Shown: positions 51,343 to 60,773, numbered from the stretch's first letter. The stretch: DNA of 64,000 nucleotides from Falsihalocynthiibacter sp042445055 (GCF_042445055.1 NZ_CP170339.1:2914001-2978000); one strand, 5' to 3'. Numbers and translations: made by a program. Notes: generated by a model from the sequence alone, not told the origin.

Positions 51343-52125
51343 TTATTCTACAGCCTTAAAGAAGCGATCCCCGCGCCACGTCCAGAACGCAAAGAGCGAC
51401 TTGCCCGCCGACGAAAAGATCACGCGATCTGCGCGGCCGATCAAGTTCTCAAACGGAACCATGCCAACTCCGCCAACGCTTTGGGGAACGCGGCTGTCGC
51501 TCGAATTATCGCGGTTATCGCCCATAAAGAAGTAGTGCCCCTCAGGAACAGTCGCGACGCCGGTGTTATCGGATTGACGCTCAGCAACGTTAAGAATTGA
51601 GTGGCTCGTTCCACCTGGAAGTGTCTCGATAAAGCGGTCCTTCACACACTCGCCGTTCGCGCTTGGGCGAGTTTTACAAACAGGCAAGCTTTGGGCCGAA
51701 CCTTGCGGAGCGTATGTTTCAATGAACGCGTCCACCGGCTCTTGTTTGGCTTCTTCTCCGTTAATGAACAGAACGCCGTCTTTCATCTGCACTTTGTCAC
51801 CTGGCAAACCAATAAGCCGTTTGATGTAATCCACCCCGGTTGTCGGATGACGGAAAACGATGACGTCTCCGCGCTCTGGTTCCGATCCCAAAATGCGGCC
51901 TGTAATCGGGCACATCGAGAATGGGCAGGAATACTGCGAATAGCCGTACGCCATTTTGTTAACAAACAGGAAATCGCCGATCAGGAGCGTATCCTTCATA
52001 GAGCCCGACGGAATCCAGAATGGCTGAAAAAAGAGCGTCCGAAAAATGCCCGCGATGATCAGCGCCCAAAAGACTGTCTTTACTGTTTCCAGAATACCGT
52101 CTTCTTTTTTCTCTTTGATTTCCAT
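51343..52125 (-). CDS. lepB: Signal peptidase I
   Basis: 260 residues from ATG 52125. A membrane segment (ETVKTVFWALIIAGIFRTLFF) then the catalytic Ser box IPSGSMKDTLLIGD, the Lys box RGDVIVFRHP...IKRLIGLPGD, and MGDNRDNSSDSR. It removes signal peptides from exported proteins in the periplasm. The longer frame to 52218 is not needed. rnc is 128 bases downstream, with no clear terminator in between. Confidence 0.95.
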   Translation of the reverse strand: MEIKEKKEDGILETVKTVFWALIIAGIFRTLFFQPFWIPSGSMKDTLLIGDFLFVNKMAYGYSQYSCPFSMCPITGRILGSEPERGDVIVFRHPTTGVDYIKRLIGLPGDKVQMKDGVLFINGEEAKQEPVDAFIETYAPQGSAQSLPVCKTRPSANGECVKDRFIETLPGGTSHSILNVAERQSDNTGVATVPEGHYFFMGDNRDNSSDSRVPQSVGGVGMVPFENLIGRADRVIFSSAGKSLFAFWTWRGDRFFKAVE

Positions 52126-52183
52126 TATTACGTCCGCTCTGATGAAAGGTCTGTGCGCTACATGCGGCGCGCGGCGAAGGGTG

Positions 52184-52597
52184 TCAAGTTTTTGCAGGTT
52201 TATCGGGGAGCGCTTCAATCACGACGAATGCCTGTGCCCACGGGTGATCATCGGTCAAAGTCACATGAATAATCGCCGTGTGACCATCCGGTGTCATCGA
52301 AGCGAGACGTTCCTTGGCCCAGCCCGTAACCTCCATAACTGGTTGACCGCTACGCATGTTTTTGACGGCCATATCTTTCCAGCTGATGCCCATCGCAAGG
52401 CCCGTCCCCAACGCTTTGGAACAGGCTTCTTTTGCGGCCCAACGCTTGGCGTATGTACCAGCGACATCACGCCGCCGCTCGGCTTTGTTTTGCTCAATTT
52501 CCGTGAACACACGGTTCTTGAAACGCGTGCCAAAGCGATCCAGAGTGCCCTGAATTCTCTCGATGTTCGCTAGATCGGTTCCAATACCCAGGATCAT
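52184..52597 (-). CDS. acpS: Holo-[acyl-carrier-protein] synthase
   Basis: 137 residues, starting MILGIGTDLANIERI and with the metal-binding Glu in RWAAKEACSKALGTG. It attaches phosphopantetheine to ACP. It starts three bases after the upstream hypothetical gene. Confidence 0.95.
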   Translation of the reverse strand: MILGIGTDLANIERIQGTLDRFGTRFKNRVFTEIEQNKAERRRDVAGTYAKRWAAKEACSKALGTGLAMGISWKDMAVKNMRSGQPVMEVTGWAKERLASMTPDGHTAIIHVTLTDDHPWAQAFVVIEALPDKPAKT

Positions 52598-52600
52598 CCG

Positions 52601-53047
52601 CTACCTCAGAATCTCGGCGGTAATATCGCCGCTGCTCTGGTTTAGGCCGACCTTAAGCGTGTTGAACTTGGATTCCCCTTCTTCTGGGGCGTAAATCCCA
52701 ATCGGAACAGTAAACACAAGGCCCGTCGCGGGATCATAGCTTGCTTCTAACTCAGCAAACGAAAGTCCGGCAAAACCCAAACCCTCGCTCATTCCGACCG
52801 TTTTGCATTGCCGCGATCCGACCTCGTCATAAGGTGGAGAGAGGATCAGGAGATGAGCGTATCCGGCCGCAGGCTCAACTGTATCTAAGTAAGCTAGCCG
52901 CACATCGCCATTTGAAAACGTGCGGGTGTTATCCTCCCACGGCTCCGCAATATTGCTGGAGTGCGCTTGCCACTCACAATCCGAGACGCTTTGAGCCAAC
53001 ACAAAATTCGGCATCATTCCGATTGCCGCGATCAATAATGCCTTCAT
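52601..53047 (-). CDS. Secreted conserved hypothetical protein
   Basis: 148 residues. Signal peptide about 1-18 (ALLIAAIGMMPNFVLA). Mature part has only Cys24 and Cys81 (residue numbers approximate), possibly a disulfide, and a beta-rich look (LVFTVPIGIYAPEEGE). No family recognised. It sits between pdxJ and acpS. Confidence 0.66.
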   Translation of the reverse strand: MKALLIAAIGMMPNFVLAQSVSDCEWQAHSSNIAEPWEDNTRTFSNGDVRLAYLDTVEPAAGYAHLLILSPPYDEVGSRQCKTVGMSEGLGFAGLSFAELEASYDPATGLVFTVPIGIYAPEEGESKFNTLKVGLNQSSGDITAEILR

Positions 53048-53077
53048 GATACCTCGCTTTGCCGTTGAACGCCCAAA

Positions 53078-53827
53078 TTAGGCCCGCGCTTCACTCATCA
53101 GTCGACGCATTTCAGCAATCGCGGGTGACAGCCCCCGAAAGATACTCTCGCCAATCAGAAAATGGCCGATGTTCAGTTCCACGATCTCCGGGAACTCCGC
53201 AATCGGCTTGACTGTTTCGTAGGTCAGGCCATGACCTGCATGAACCTCTAGCCCCAGTAGATGCGCAAACTGCGCCATCTCGCGGAGGCGTTCGAGTTCT
53301 TTGTCTCGCTCGTCAAAACGGCCTTCGGCGTGGGCATCGCAATACGCACCAGTGTGCAACTCAATCACCGCAGCGCCAATGCGATGCGCGGCCTCGATCT
53401 GGCGTTGCTCGGCCGCAATGAAAATCGACACTCGGCACCCAGCATCACGCAGCGGAGCTATAAAATGCGCGAGTTCGTTTTCCTCACGCGCAACTTCGAG
53501 GCCGCCCTCGGTTGTGCGCTCTTCGCGTTTTTCCGGCACGATGCAAACTGCGTGTGGCTTATGACGCAGCGCAATCTGCTGCATCTCGGGTGTCGCAGCC
53601 ATCTCGAAGTTCAGAGGCACCGTAAGGGCCTCCATCAAACGATCAATATCTGCATCCCCGATATGGCGACGATCTTCGCGCAAGTGTGCAGTAATACCAT
53701 CGGCCCCCGCCTCCTGCGCCAAAATCGCGGCACGCACGGGATCGGGAGTTGCCCCTCCGCGCGCATTTCGCACGGTCGCAACGTGATCGATATTAACCCC
53801 TAGACGCAGGTGCTCTGAATACGTCAT
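53078..53827 (-). CDS. pdxJ: Pyridoxine 5'-phosphate synthase
   Basis: 249 residues. LGVNIDHVATVRNARGG, ADGITAHLREDRRHI, and HAGHGLTYETV are typical. It condenses amino-acetone phosphate and deoxyxylulose phosphate to make pyridoxine phosphate. GAGG precedes the ATG. Confidence 0.96.
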   Translation of the reverse strand: MTYSEHLRLGVNIDHVATVRNARGGATPDPVRAAILAQEAGADGITAHLREDRRHIGDADIDRLMEALTVPLNFEMAATPEMQQIALRHKPHAVCIVPEKREERTTEGGLEVAREENELAHFIAPLRDAGCRVSIFIAAEQRQIEAAHRIGAAVIELHTGAYCDAHAEGRFDERDKELERLREMAQFAHLLGLEVHAGHGLTYETVKPIAEFPEIVELNIGHFLIGESIFRGLSPAIAEMRRLMSEARA

Positions 53828-53869
53828 CTCGTGATTCCTCTGGCCAAATTCAGGGCAAGACTACCCCGT

Positions 53870-54517
53870 TCAAACTGCGCCGTCAGCCTTCTTGGCCGCT
53901 TTCTTGCGCAACTCATCCAGTTTTTTCTTAAGACGTCCGCGCCGCCGCTTCTGATAAACCGCAATAAGCGGAACCGAGACATAGTATACCGCTATCCCAG
54001 AGATCAAACCCGGGATGACGCCACCAACCAAATAGGGCAAGAATATCGAGTGGTAGAACCCTTCAAGGTTGGACCAATGAGCCTCGGCATCCGTGAACAG
54101 CGCCCAGATGTTGGCCTTGATTTCGCGCCCCGCTCCCACAAAGGTTTCGAGCGAGTGCCCGCGATCCGGGTGACCATAGGGCCGCCCAAGCATGATAAGA
54201 CCGAGCTGAATAGATAGTGGCGCAATGATCGGGAAAGTAAGCGGATTACCAAAGAATGTGCCGATCAGCGCGGCCATAATGTTCCCGCGCAGCATCTTAG
54301 CCATGAGCGCAGCAACAAAAAAATGCAATCCGAACAATGGGGTAAAGCTCGTCAAAACGCCAGCGAACAAACCCCGTGCAATTTTATGCGGCGGATCAGG
54401 AAGCCGATGGATGCGGTGTTTTACATAGCGAAATGCACGAGACCAACCGCCCTTAGGATAAAAGAAATCCGCGATTGCCTGCCAAATCGGGCGTCTGTCG
54501 CGGCGTTTAAAAACCAA
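53870..54517 (-). CDS. DUF2062 membrane protein
   Basis: 215 residues. Hydrophobic segments at about 48-72 (RGLFAGVLTSFTPLFGLHFFVAALM), 82-105 (AALIGTFFGNPLTFPIIAPLS) and 165-188 (LVGGVIPGLISGIAVYYVSV), then a Lys/Arg-rich tail. The FGNPLTFP motif is typical of DUF2062. Function unknown; it lies between spoT and pdxJ in many Rhodobacterales. Confidence 0.85.
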   Translation of the reverse strand: MVFKRRDRRPIWQAIADFFYPKGGWSRAFRYVKHRIHRLPDPPHKIARGLFAGVLTSFTPLFGLHFFVAALMAKMLRGNIMAALIGTFFGNPLTFPIIAPLSIQLGLIMLGRPYGHPDRGHSLETFVGAGREIKANIWALFTDAEAHWSNLEGFYHSIFLPYLVGGVIPGLISGIAVYYVSVPLIAVYQKRRRGRLKKKLDELRKKAAKKADGAV

Positions 54518-54540
54518 GGGTTCGTTCCTTTGCGTCGTGC

Positions 54541-56664
54541 TTATGCAGGCTTACGAGACTGATCGCGATACCGCTTGACGGATGCGACGTTCTCTTCAAC
54601 ATCCAATGCATTAATAACCATATGCAAGTGCTCTGCATCCCTCAAATCAACATCTATCAACAGCTTGTAGAAGTCTGACTTTCGATCCGAGAAATGCATA
54701 TCCGAGATATTTGCTCTTTGCTCGCCAATCAATGTGCAAATTCGTCCCAGTACACCAGCATCGTTAGTGATCGTGACGCTTATCGTAACGGTGTGAACGG
54801 CAGGGTGACGTCCGGAATTCCAATGTAGATCAACCCACCTTTCGGATTGCTCCTCATACTCGGAAAGTACGGGGCAATCGATTCCGTGCACTACAACACC
54901 TTCACCGCGATAGGTAATTCCGACGATCCGTTCGCCCGGAACAGGCTGACAGCACTTGGCGCGATGGAAACTCTGCCCAGGAGACAGGCCCACAACCGCG
55001 CGTCGCGCATCAATTTCGTCGCCAGTGCTCGCTGCCAATTCGGGATAAACAGTCGTTACCGCATCGCGCGCCGAAAGCTCCGCACTTCCTAAGCGCGCCA
55101 GAAGTTCCGAAGAATTCGCCAACCCCAGTTGCGTAGCCGCTCGCTGAAGCGTTTTTTCGGTGGCGCGTTTGCCTATATGCTCAAATGCAACGCGCGCAAG
55201 TTCACGGCCGAGCTTAATGAAACGATCACGATCTTCTTCGCGCAAGCTACGACGGATCGCCGCCTTGGCACGCCCCGTCACAGCGATATCGAGCCATGTC
55301 GCCTGTGGACGCTGACCTTCTGCGGTGATGATCTCGACCGATTGCCCGTTCTTCAAACGGGTCCAGAGCGGCACACGTATTCCGTCCACCTTGGCACCAA
55401 CACAGCTATCGCCGATGCGCGTGTGAATGGCATACGCGAAATCAAGCGGTGTCGCCCCGCGAGGCAATTTCTCGACCGCACCTTTGGGCGTAAAACAGAA
55501 CACCTGATCCGAATACATTTCGAGCTTAACATGCTCTAGAAACTCGTCGTGATCTTCCGCATTTGCGAACCGCTCCGCAAGCGCTGAAATCCAACGGGCC
55601 GGATCGACGGCAAACGGGTTTTCCGCGCGCACACCGTCGCGATAGGACCAATGCGCCGCCACGCCGCTTTCGGCAACATCGTGCATCTGGCGGCTTCTGA
55701 TCTGAACCTCAACGCGCTTGGCATCGCGTCCAGAAACCGTTGTGTGTATCGAACGGTAACCGTTTGATTTCGGCTGACTAATATAGTCCTTAAACCTGTC
55801 AGGCACCGCGCGCCAGCGACGATGAATCGCGCCAAGAACGCGATAGCAGTCAGCGTCGTATCGCGTAATTACTCGGAAGCCATAGATATCGGACAATCGC
55901 GAAAAACCGATGCCCTTTTCTTCCATCTTGCGCCAAATGGAGTAGGGCTTCTTTGCGCGTCCGTATACATCGGCATCAATTCCTTCAGCCTCAAGCTCGG
56001 CACGGATGTCGTGGGTGATCTTGTGAATCACGTCACCTGTTTCGCGCTGCAACATCACAAAGCGGCGAATGATAGAATTTCGCGCATCTGGGTTCAGCAC
56101 CCGAAACGCCAGATCCTCCAACTCCTCGCGCATCCATTGCATACCCATCCGGCCAGCCAACGGAGCGAAGATATCCATCGTCTCGCGCGCCTTTTGGGCC
56201 TGCTTTTCGGGCCGCATGGCCTTGATCGTCCGCATATTGTGCAAACGGTCCGCCAATTTGATGAGGATCACGCGCATGTCCTTAGACATAGCCATGAATA
56301 GTTTACGAAAGTTTTCCGCCTGCTTGGTTTCACTACTCGAAAGCTGCAAATTCGTCAGCTTGGTAACGCCATCCACAAGCTCGGCAACTTCTTTCCCGAA
56401 TTTCTCTTGAATCTCGGAATAGGTTGCTTTGGTGTCTTCGATTGTATCGTGCAACAGGGCCGTAATGATCGTCGCATCATCAAGCTGTTGTTCTGTTAGA
56501 ATAGCAGCGACGGCAACGGGGTGCGAGAAATACTCCTCGCCAGACTGACGCAATTGGCCCTTGTGCATCGCGCGGCCATAATCATAGGCCTCCGCGATCT
56601 TGGCTTCGTCAGTATTTGGATTGTAGTTGCGGACCAGTTGGATCAGGTCATCGACTTCGATCAT
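54541..56664 (-). CDS. spoT: Bifunctional (p)ppGpp synthase/hydrolase
   Basis: 707 residues. HD hydrolase domain with HPVAVAAIL and LLHDTIEDTKATY (HDxxED intact), RelA/SpoT synthetase domain (YRVLGAIHRRWRAVP, PKSNGYRSIHTTV), TGS domain (VFCFTPKGAVEKLPRGATPLDFAYAIH) and C-terminal ACT. Both activities look complete. It controls the stringent response. rpoZ is immediately upstream. Confidence 0.96.
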   Translation of the reverse strand: MIEVDDLIQLVRNYNPNTDEAKIAEAYDYGRAMHKGQLRQSGEEYFSHPVAVAAILTEQQLDDATIITALLHDTIEDTKATYSEIQEKFGKEVAELVDGVTKLTNLQLSSSETKQAENFRKLFMAMSKDMRVILIKLADRLHNMRTIKAMRPEKQAQKARETMDIFAPLAGRMGMQWMREELEDLAFRVLNPDARNSIIRRFVMLQRETGDVIHKITHDIRAELEAEGIDADVYGRAKKPYSIWRKMEEKGIGFSRLSDIYGFRVITRYDADCYRVLGAIHRRWRAVPDRFKDYISQPKSNGYRSIHTTVSGRDAKRVEVQIRSRQMHDVAESGVAAHWSYRDGVRAENPFAVDPARWISALAERFANAEDHDEFLEHVKLEMYSDQVFCFTPKGAVEKLPRGATPLDFAYAIHTRIGDSCVGAKVDGIRVPLWTRLKNGQSVEIITAEGQRPQATWLDIAVTGRAKAAIRRSLREEDRDRFIKLGRELARVAFEHIGKRATEKTLQRAATQLGLANSSELLARLGSAELSARDAVTTVYPELAASTGDEIDARRAVVGLSPGQSFHRAKCCQPVPGERIVGITYRGEGVVVHGIDCPVLSEYEEQSERWVDLHWNSGRHPAVHTVTISVTITNDAGVLGRICTLIGEQRANISDMHFSDRKSDFYKLLIDVDLRDAEHLHMVINALDVEENVASVKRYRDQSRKPA

Positions 56665-56691
56665 CCAGCCCGCCTCTTTCGCGCGTCGCGC

Positions 56692-57048
56692 TTATTGCTG
56701 TCCTTGCGCTTCCATGAGCGCCCGCAGCAGGTTTTCTTCTGACATGTCATCCTCGGCAGGTTTGTCCGAAGATTCCGCCCCCATAAGCAGCGCCATATCG
56801 TCTGCTTCTGGCTCATCGACTTCAATCTGTGTTTGATTGCTTTCGATCATGCGCTCGCGAAGGTCATCCGCCAATTGGGTCTCATCAGCGATTTCACGAA
56901 GTGCAACAACTGGGTTCTTGTCGTTGTCACGATCAACCGTGATCGCAGAGCCAGACGCAATTTCGCGCGCCCGATGGGATGCAAGCATCACCAAATCAAA
57001 GCGGTTAGGAACTTTATCAACGCAGTCTTCAACCGTTACGCGGGCCAT
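56692..57048 (-). CDS. rpoZ: RNA polymerase omega subunit
   Basis: 118 residues from ATG 57048. MARVTVEDCVDKVPNRFDLV and ASHRAREIASG are conserved; the C-terminal 50 residues are acidic and variable. Omega helps assemble RNA polymerase and forms a ppGpp site; spoT follows 27 bases downstream. Confidence 0.96.
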   Translation of the reverse strand: MARVTVEDCVDKVPNRFDLVMLASHRAREIASGSAITVDRDNDKNPVVALREIADETQLADDLRERMIESNQTQIEVDEPEADDMALLMGAESSDKPAEDDMSEENLLRALMEAQGQQ

Positions 57049-57119
57049 TGAGCACTCCAATGCAGATCGGGGTTTAGAAGAGGTCTATTTAGAACTTTGC
57101 CACAACAATGACAAGCCCG

Positions 57120-57144
57120 AAAACCCTAGTTTCCAAGGGGTTTT
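57120..57144 (-). terminator. Weak hairpin at the end of folK
   Basis: AAAACCC (57120-57126) and GGGTTTT (57138-57144) flank an 11-base loop and overlap the last folK codons. It may partially insulate folK from rpoZ. Confidence 0.4.
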
Positions 57145-57719
57145 ATTTCAATTTTATCACTTTTTGGTAACGCATCCAACATCTCTTGAACCGATTCGCC
57201 CGTCACAGGGTGGCACCATGCGGGAATTATTTCGTTCAGCGGAACCAGAACAAACGCCCGATCCTGAAGGCGCGGATGAGGCAGGATAAGCTCGGTGGGC
57301 GTGTCCGTCATTTGCCGCTCAAGCGGGAGATTGCGCCAATGAGAATAGCCTTTCTCGTCTGGCGCAACAGCGTCGCCCCACGCTAATAGGTCGATATCGA
57401 GCGTGCGATCCGCCCATCGTTTACCCCGAATACGATTGTGCATGGTTTCAATGTGATGCAATCGCTCAAGAACTTCTCCCGCAGCCAAATCAGCTTCAAT
57501 CACTGCCGCCACATTCACAAAATCCGCCCCCTGATTCGCGGGGAAGAATGGCGCATGATAGAACTGACTCGCCTTCCGAATCACGATTCCGTGACTCGCG
57601 ACATCTTTTAGCGCACTTCGCAACCTGTCTATTGGTCGGCACCCGTCCAAAGTGACGTTACTTCCCATGGAAATAAGGCCTATTGTTTCAACTTTGTGAC
57701 ATCCCGTGGGTTGCGACAT
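57126..57719 (-). CDS. folK: 2-amino-4-hydroxy-6-hydroxymethyldihydropteridine diphosphokinase
   Basis: 197 residues. GLISMGSNV, RKRWADRTLDIDLLAWG-like segment (RGKRWADRTLDIDLL) and LPHPRLQDRAFVLVPL are diagnostic of HPPK. It pyrophosphorylates hydroxymethyl-dihydropterin in folate synthesis. ATG 57719 chosen; an internal ATG 17 codons later is also possible. Divergent from the NYN gene. Confidence 0.92.
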   Translation of the reverse strand: MSQPTGCHKVETIGLISMGSNVTLDGCRPIDRLRSALKDVASHGIVIRKASQFYHAPFFPANQGADFVNVAAVIEADLAAGEVLERLHHIETMHNRIRGKRWADRTLDIDLLAWGDAVAPDEKGYSHWRNLPLERQMTDTPTELILPHPRLQDRAFVLVPLNEIIPAWCHPVTGESVQEMLDALPKSDKIEIKPLGN

Positions 57720-57816
57720 ACAGCAAAATCCTTAAATTTATATTGGCCTTGGTTGACGACTATCCATTTCACTCACTCACGGAAACCAGCACAAGGCAAT
57801 TAGAGAAGGAAATATT

Positions 57817-58395
57817 ATGTTTTATCGAGACGAACGACTTGCGTTGTTCATTGATGGCTCGAACCTTTATGCCGCTGCAAAGTCGTTGGGGTTCGACATT
57901 GACTACAAGCTACTGCGCCAAGAGTTCATGCGTCGCGGGAAATTGCTCCGCGCGTTTTACTATACCGCACTGCTAGAGAACGACGAATACTCGCCTATCC
58001 GCCCACTCGTGGATTGGCTACATTACAACGGCTTTTCGATGGTTACAAAACCAGCGAAAGAATACACAGATTCTATGGGTCGCCGCAAAGTTAAAGGCAA
58101 CATGGACATCGAACTCACCGTAGATGCGATGGAACTCGCGCCGCACGTTGATCACGTAGTTCTCTTTTCGGGCGATGGGGATTTTCGCCCTTTGATCGAG
58201 AGTCTACAGCGTCAAGGTGTTCGCGTATCAGTAGTATCAACAATCCGCAGCCAGCCACCAATGATCTCGGATGAGCTGCGCCGTCAGGCAGACAACTTCA
58301 TCGAACTGGATGAGTTGAAGGATGTTGTCGGCCGCCCCCCGCGTGAGAACAACCCGATGGACCAAGCGGCAGAGATGCTTGTCCCACAGGATTAA
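57817..58395 (+). CDS. NYN domain (LabA-like PIN fold) protein
   Basis: 192 residues. RLALFIDGSNLYAAAKSLG with metal-binding Asp, KGNMDIELTVDAMEL, and VVLFSGDGDFRPLIESL set out the NYN/PIN nuclease core, and all acidic residues are retained. RNA cleavage is therefore plausible. RBS AAGGAA precedes the ATG. Monocistronic with a strong terminator. Confidence 0.88.
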   Translation: MFYRDERLALFIDGSNLYAAAKSLGFDIDYKLLRQEFMRRGKLLRAFYYTALLENDEYSPIRPLVDWLHYNGFSMVTKPAKEYTDSMGRRKVKGNMDIELTVDAMELAPHVDHVVLFSGDGDFRPLIESLQRQGVRVSVVSTIRSQPPMISDELRRQADNFIELDELKDVVGRPPRENNPMDQAAEMLVPQD

Positions 58396-58401
58396 TAACT
58401 G

Positions 58402-58435
58402 ACCGGAGCCAATTTGGCTCCGGTTTTCGTTTTGG
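58402..58435 (+). terminator. Terminator after the NYN gene
   Basis: ACCGGAGCC (58402-58410) and GGCTCCGGT (58415-58423) pair around AATT, followed by TTTCGTTTT. A textbook intrinsic terminator. Confidence 0.9.
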
Positions 58436-58507
58436 GAATTTCGTTCTCAGGCTCTTTACCCATGCGTCCCAAAAGCGTACCTCTGAGGCATAAACAACGA
58501 GGCCGCT

Positions 58508-59458
58508 ATGTCTAATCCTCCCCTTACCCTTTATCTCGCCGCCCCGCGTGGCTTCTGTGCGGGCGTTGTGCGCGCGATCAAGATCGTCGAGATGGCGCTC
58601 GAGAAATGGGGCGCGCCCGTCTATATGCGCCACGAAATCGTGCATAACAAATACGTCGTAGATGGCCTCCGCGCCAAAGGAGCAGTGTTCGTTGAAACTC
58701 TCGACGAATGCCCAGACGACCGGCCCGTAATCTTTTCTGCGCATGGCGTTGCAAAATCGGTCCCCAAAGCAGCCGAAGCGCGCGAAATGCTCTATGTTGA
58801 TGCAACCTGCCCACTGGTGAGCAAGGTTCACATCGAAGCAGAGCGCCACGCCGAAAACGGCCTGCAAATGGTGATGATCGGGCACAAGGGGCACCCCGAA
58901 ACGGTTGGGACAATGGGGCAGCTTCCTGAGGGTGAAGTGCTCTTGGTCGAAACACCCGAGGATGTTGCGACCCTAAATGTGCGCGATCCAGAGAAGCTCG
59001 CTTACATCACGCAAACGACTCTCTCGATTGATGACACTGCCCTTATCGTTGAAGCTCTAAAACTGCGTTTTCCCGCAATTGTCGCACCGCACAAAGAAGA
59101 CATTTGCTATGCTACGACAAATCGCCAAGAAGCCGTAAAGGCGATGGCGCCGAAATCGGACGCGATCCTCGTGATCGGCGCGCCGAATAGCTCGAATTCC
59201 AAACGTCTGGTTGAGGTCGCGGCAGCGGCAGGATGTGAATATGCCCAACTTGTCCAGCGCGGAACCGATATCGACTGGCGCGCACTTGAGGGTGTGAAGT
59301 CCGTTGGCGTAACCGCAGGAGCGAGCGCGCCAGAGGTGCTGGTGAATGAGGTCATCGACGCATTCAAAGAACGGTATGAAGTAACCGTCGAGTTCGTCGA
59401 AACCGCGCAGGAAAACGTCGAGTTCAAAGTGCCGCGCGTGTTGCGACAGGCATCATGA
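58508..59458 (+). CDS. ispH: 4-hydroxy-3-methylbut-2-enyl diphosphate reductase
   Basis: 316 residues. The three iron-sulfur cysteines are visible: APRGFCAGVVRAI, VDATCPLVSKVH, and DICYATTNRQ. It makes isopentenyl and dimethylallyl diphosphate from HMBPP, feeding the polyprenyl synthase elsewhere in the window. Overlaps the methyltransferase start by ATGA. Confidence 0.96.
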   Translation: MSNPPLTLYLAAPRGFCAGVVRAIKIVEMALEKWGAPVYMRHEIVHNKYVVDGLRAKGAVFVETLDECPDDRPVIFSAHGVAKSVPKAAEAREMLYVDATCPLVSKVHIEAERHAENGLQMVMIGHKGHPETVGTMGQLPEGEVLLVETPEDVATLNVRDPEKLAYITQTTLSIDDTALIVEALKLRFPAIVAPHKEDICYATTNRQEAVKAMAPKSDAILVIGAPNSSNSKRLVEVAAAAGCEYAQLVQRGTDIDWRALEGVKSVGVTAGASAPEVLVNEVIDAFKERYEVTVEFVETAQENVEFKVPRVLRQAS

Positions 59459-60048
59459 AGGCCGACCCACAAACTCTCGCGGTCTATGAAAAGCGCGTAG
59501 GCGACTATGCAAAAATGGTCGCCAAGGATACGCCCTTTCCCGCACTCGAGGCGTTTATTTCTGCTTTGCAAAAAGGTGCCGAAGTGCTTGATTTGGGATG
59601 TGGCACTGGGCGTGCTGCCGCGCGCATGGCCGCCGCGGGACTGAACGTTACGGCATGGGATGCCAGCCCCGCAATGGCGGCATTCGCCAAAGAAAACTTC
59701 GGCATTGATGTGCGGCTTGCGACTTTCGGCGATCTAGATTCGGTGGATGCGTACGACGGGGTTTGGGCCAACTTTTCACTGCTACACGCCCCCAAATCGG
59801 CGTTTGGAGATCACCTTGCGGCCATCCACAAAGCGCTCCGCAAAGGCGGGAAATTCCACCTCGGCCTAAAAACCGGCGACACCGAAATGCGGGACGATAT
59901 CGGCCGATTTTACGCGCTGTACACCGAAGCCGAGCTTGAAGATTATCTCTCAACAGCTGGCTTCCAGATTACTTCTCGCTCCTTTGGCGAGGACCCCGGC
60001 CTTGATGGCACTATTTCTCCTTGGATCATAATATCTGCTCATGCCTGA
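59455..60048 (+). CDS. Class I SAM-dependent methyltransferase
   Basis: 197 residues. Motif I VLDLGCGTGRAAARMAAAG at about 44-62, motif II region YDGVWANFSLLHAP, and post-II LRKGGKFHLGLKTG. Substrate unknown. Overlaps ispH by four bases and rnhA by eight, so all three are made together. Confidence 0.85.
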   Translation: MKADPQTLAVYEKRVGDYAKMVAKDTPFPALEAFISALQKGAEVLDLGCGTGRAAARMAAAGLNVTAWDASPAMAAFAKENFGIDVRLATFGDLDSVDAYDGVWANFSLLHAPKSAFGDHLAAIHKALRKGGKFHLGLKTGDTEMRDDIGRFYALYTEAELEDYLSTAGFQITSRSFGEDPGLDGTISPWIIISAHA

Positions 60049-60499
60049 ACTTTTTGCTTACACTGACGGTGCCTGTTCTGGAAATCCCGGTCCAGGTGGA
60101 TGGGGCGCGCTCCTTATCGCTCGCGATGGCGAAACCGTTGTAAAGGAGCGCCCAATGTGTGGCGGCGCTGCCGAAACGACGAATAATCGTATGGAGCTGA
60201 TGGCGGCGATCAGCGCCCTCGAAGCTCTGGAAAGACCCTCGCGCCTCACCCTTGTCACGGACAGCAATTACGTCAAAGACGGCCTAACCAAATGGATCTT
60301 TGGTTGGAAGAAAAACGGCTGGAAAACTGCCGCCAAGAAGCCCGTTAAGAACGAAGACCTCTGGAAACGTCTGGATGCCGCAAACGCGCGCCATGACGTA
60401 ACTTGGGAGTGGGTCAAAGGGCACGCGGGACACCCTGAGAACGAACGCGCAGACGAGCTTGCACGTGAGGGCATGGAGCCGTTCAAAAAGGCGCGCTAG
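60041..60499 (+). CDS. rnhA: Ribonuclease HI
   Basis: 152 residues. Catalytic set: YTDGACSGNPGPGG, TNNRMELMAAISAL, VTDSNYVKDGL, and NERADELAREG, giving Asp-Glu-Asp-Asp. Degrades RNA in RNA-DNA hybrids. Stop overlaps the convergent GlsB-like gene (CTAG). Confidence 0.96.
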   Translation: MPELFAYTDGACSGNPGPGGWGALLIARDGETVVKERPMCGGAAETTNNRMELMAAISALEALERPSRLTLVTDSNYVKDGLTKWIFGWKKNGWKTAAKKPVKNEDLWKRLDAANARHDVTWEWVKGHAGHPENERADELAREGMEPFKKAR

Positions 60500-60735
60500 G
60501 AGCGGCCTCGATACTTTTGATAGAGCCAAACGAGCAGGATCGCGCCCAATACACCAGCGACAAAGCCCGCAGTCGCGCCAAGCATATTGACGATGAACCG
60601 AAGCAAGAACCCGCCGATAAAGACACCGGCGATACCCACCGCGATCGTAATCACAATGTTTGCCTCAACGCCCATGACACGCGTCGCGATAAATCCCGCC
60701 GCTGCGCCAACAATGATCAGTAATATAACACCCAT
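60496..60735 (-). CDS. GlsB/YeaQ/YmgE-like small membrane protein
   Basis: 79 residues from ATG 60735 (an alternative GTG lies six codons upstream). Three glycine-rich hydrophobic helices: VILLIIVGAAAGFIATRVMG, VITIAVGIAGVFIGGFLL, and GATAGFVAGVLGAILLVWLY. Resembles the transglycosylase-associated stress membrane family; not an enzyme. Confidence 0.72.
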   Translation of the reverse strand: MGVILLIIVGAAAGFIATRVMGVEANIVITIAVGIAGVFIGGFLLRFIVNMLGATAGFVAGVLGAILLVWLYQKYRGRS

Positions 60736-60773
60736 ATCGAAACTATGCCGCACACGTTAACATTTGCAAAGGT

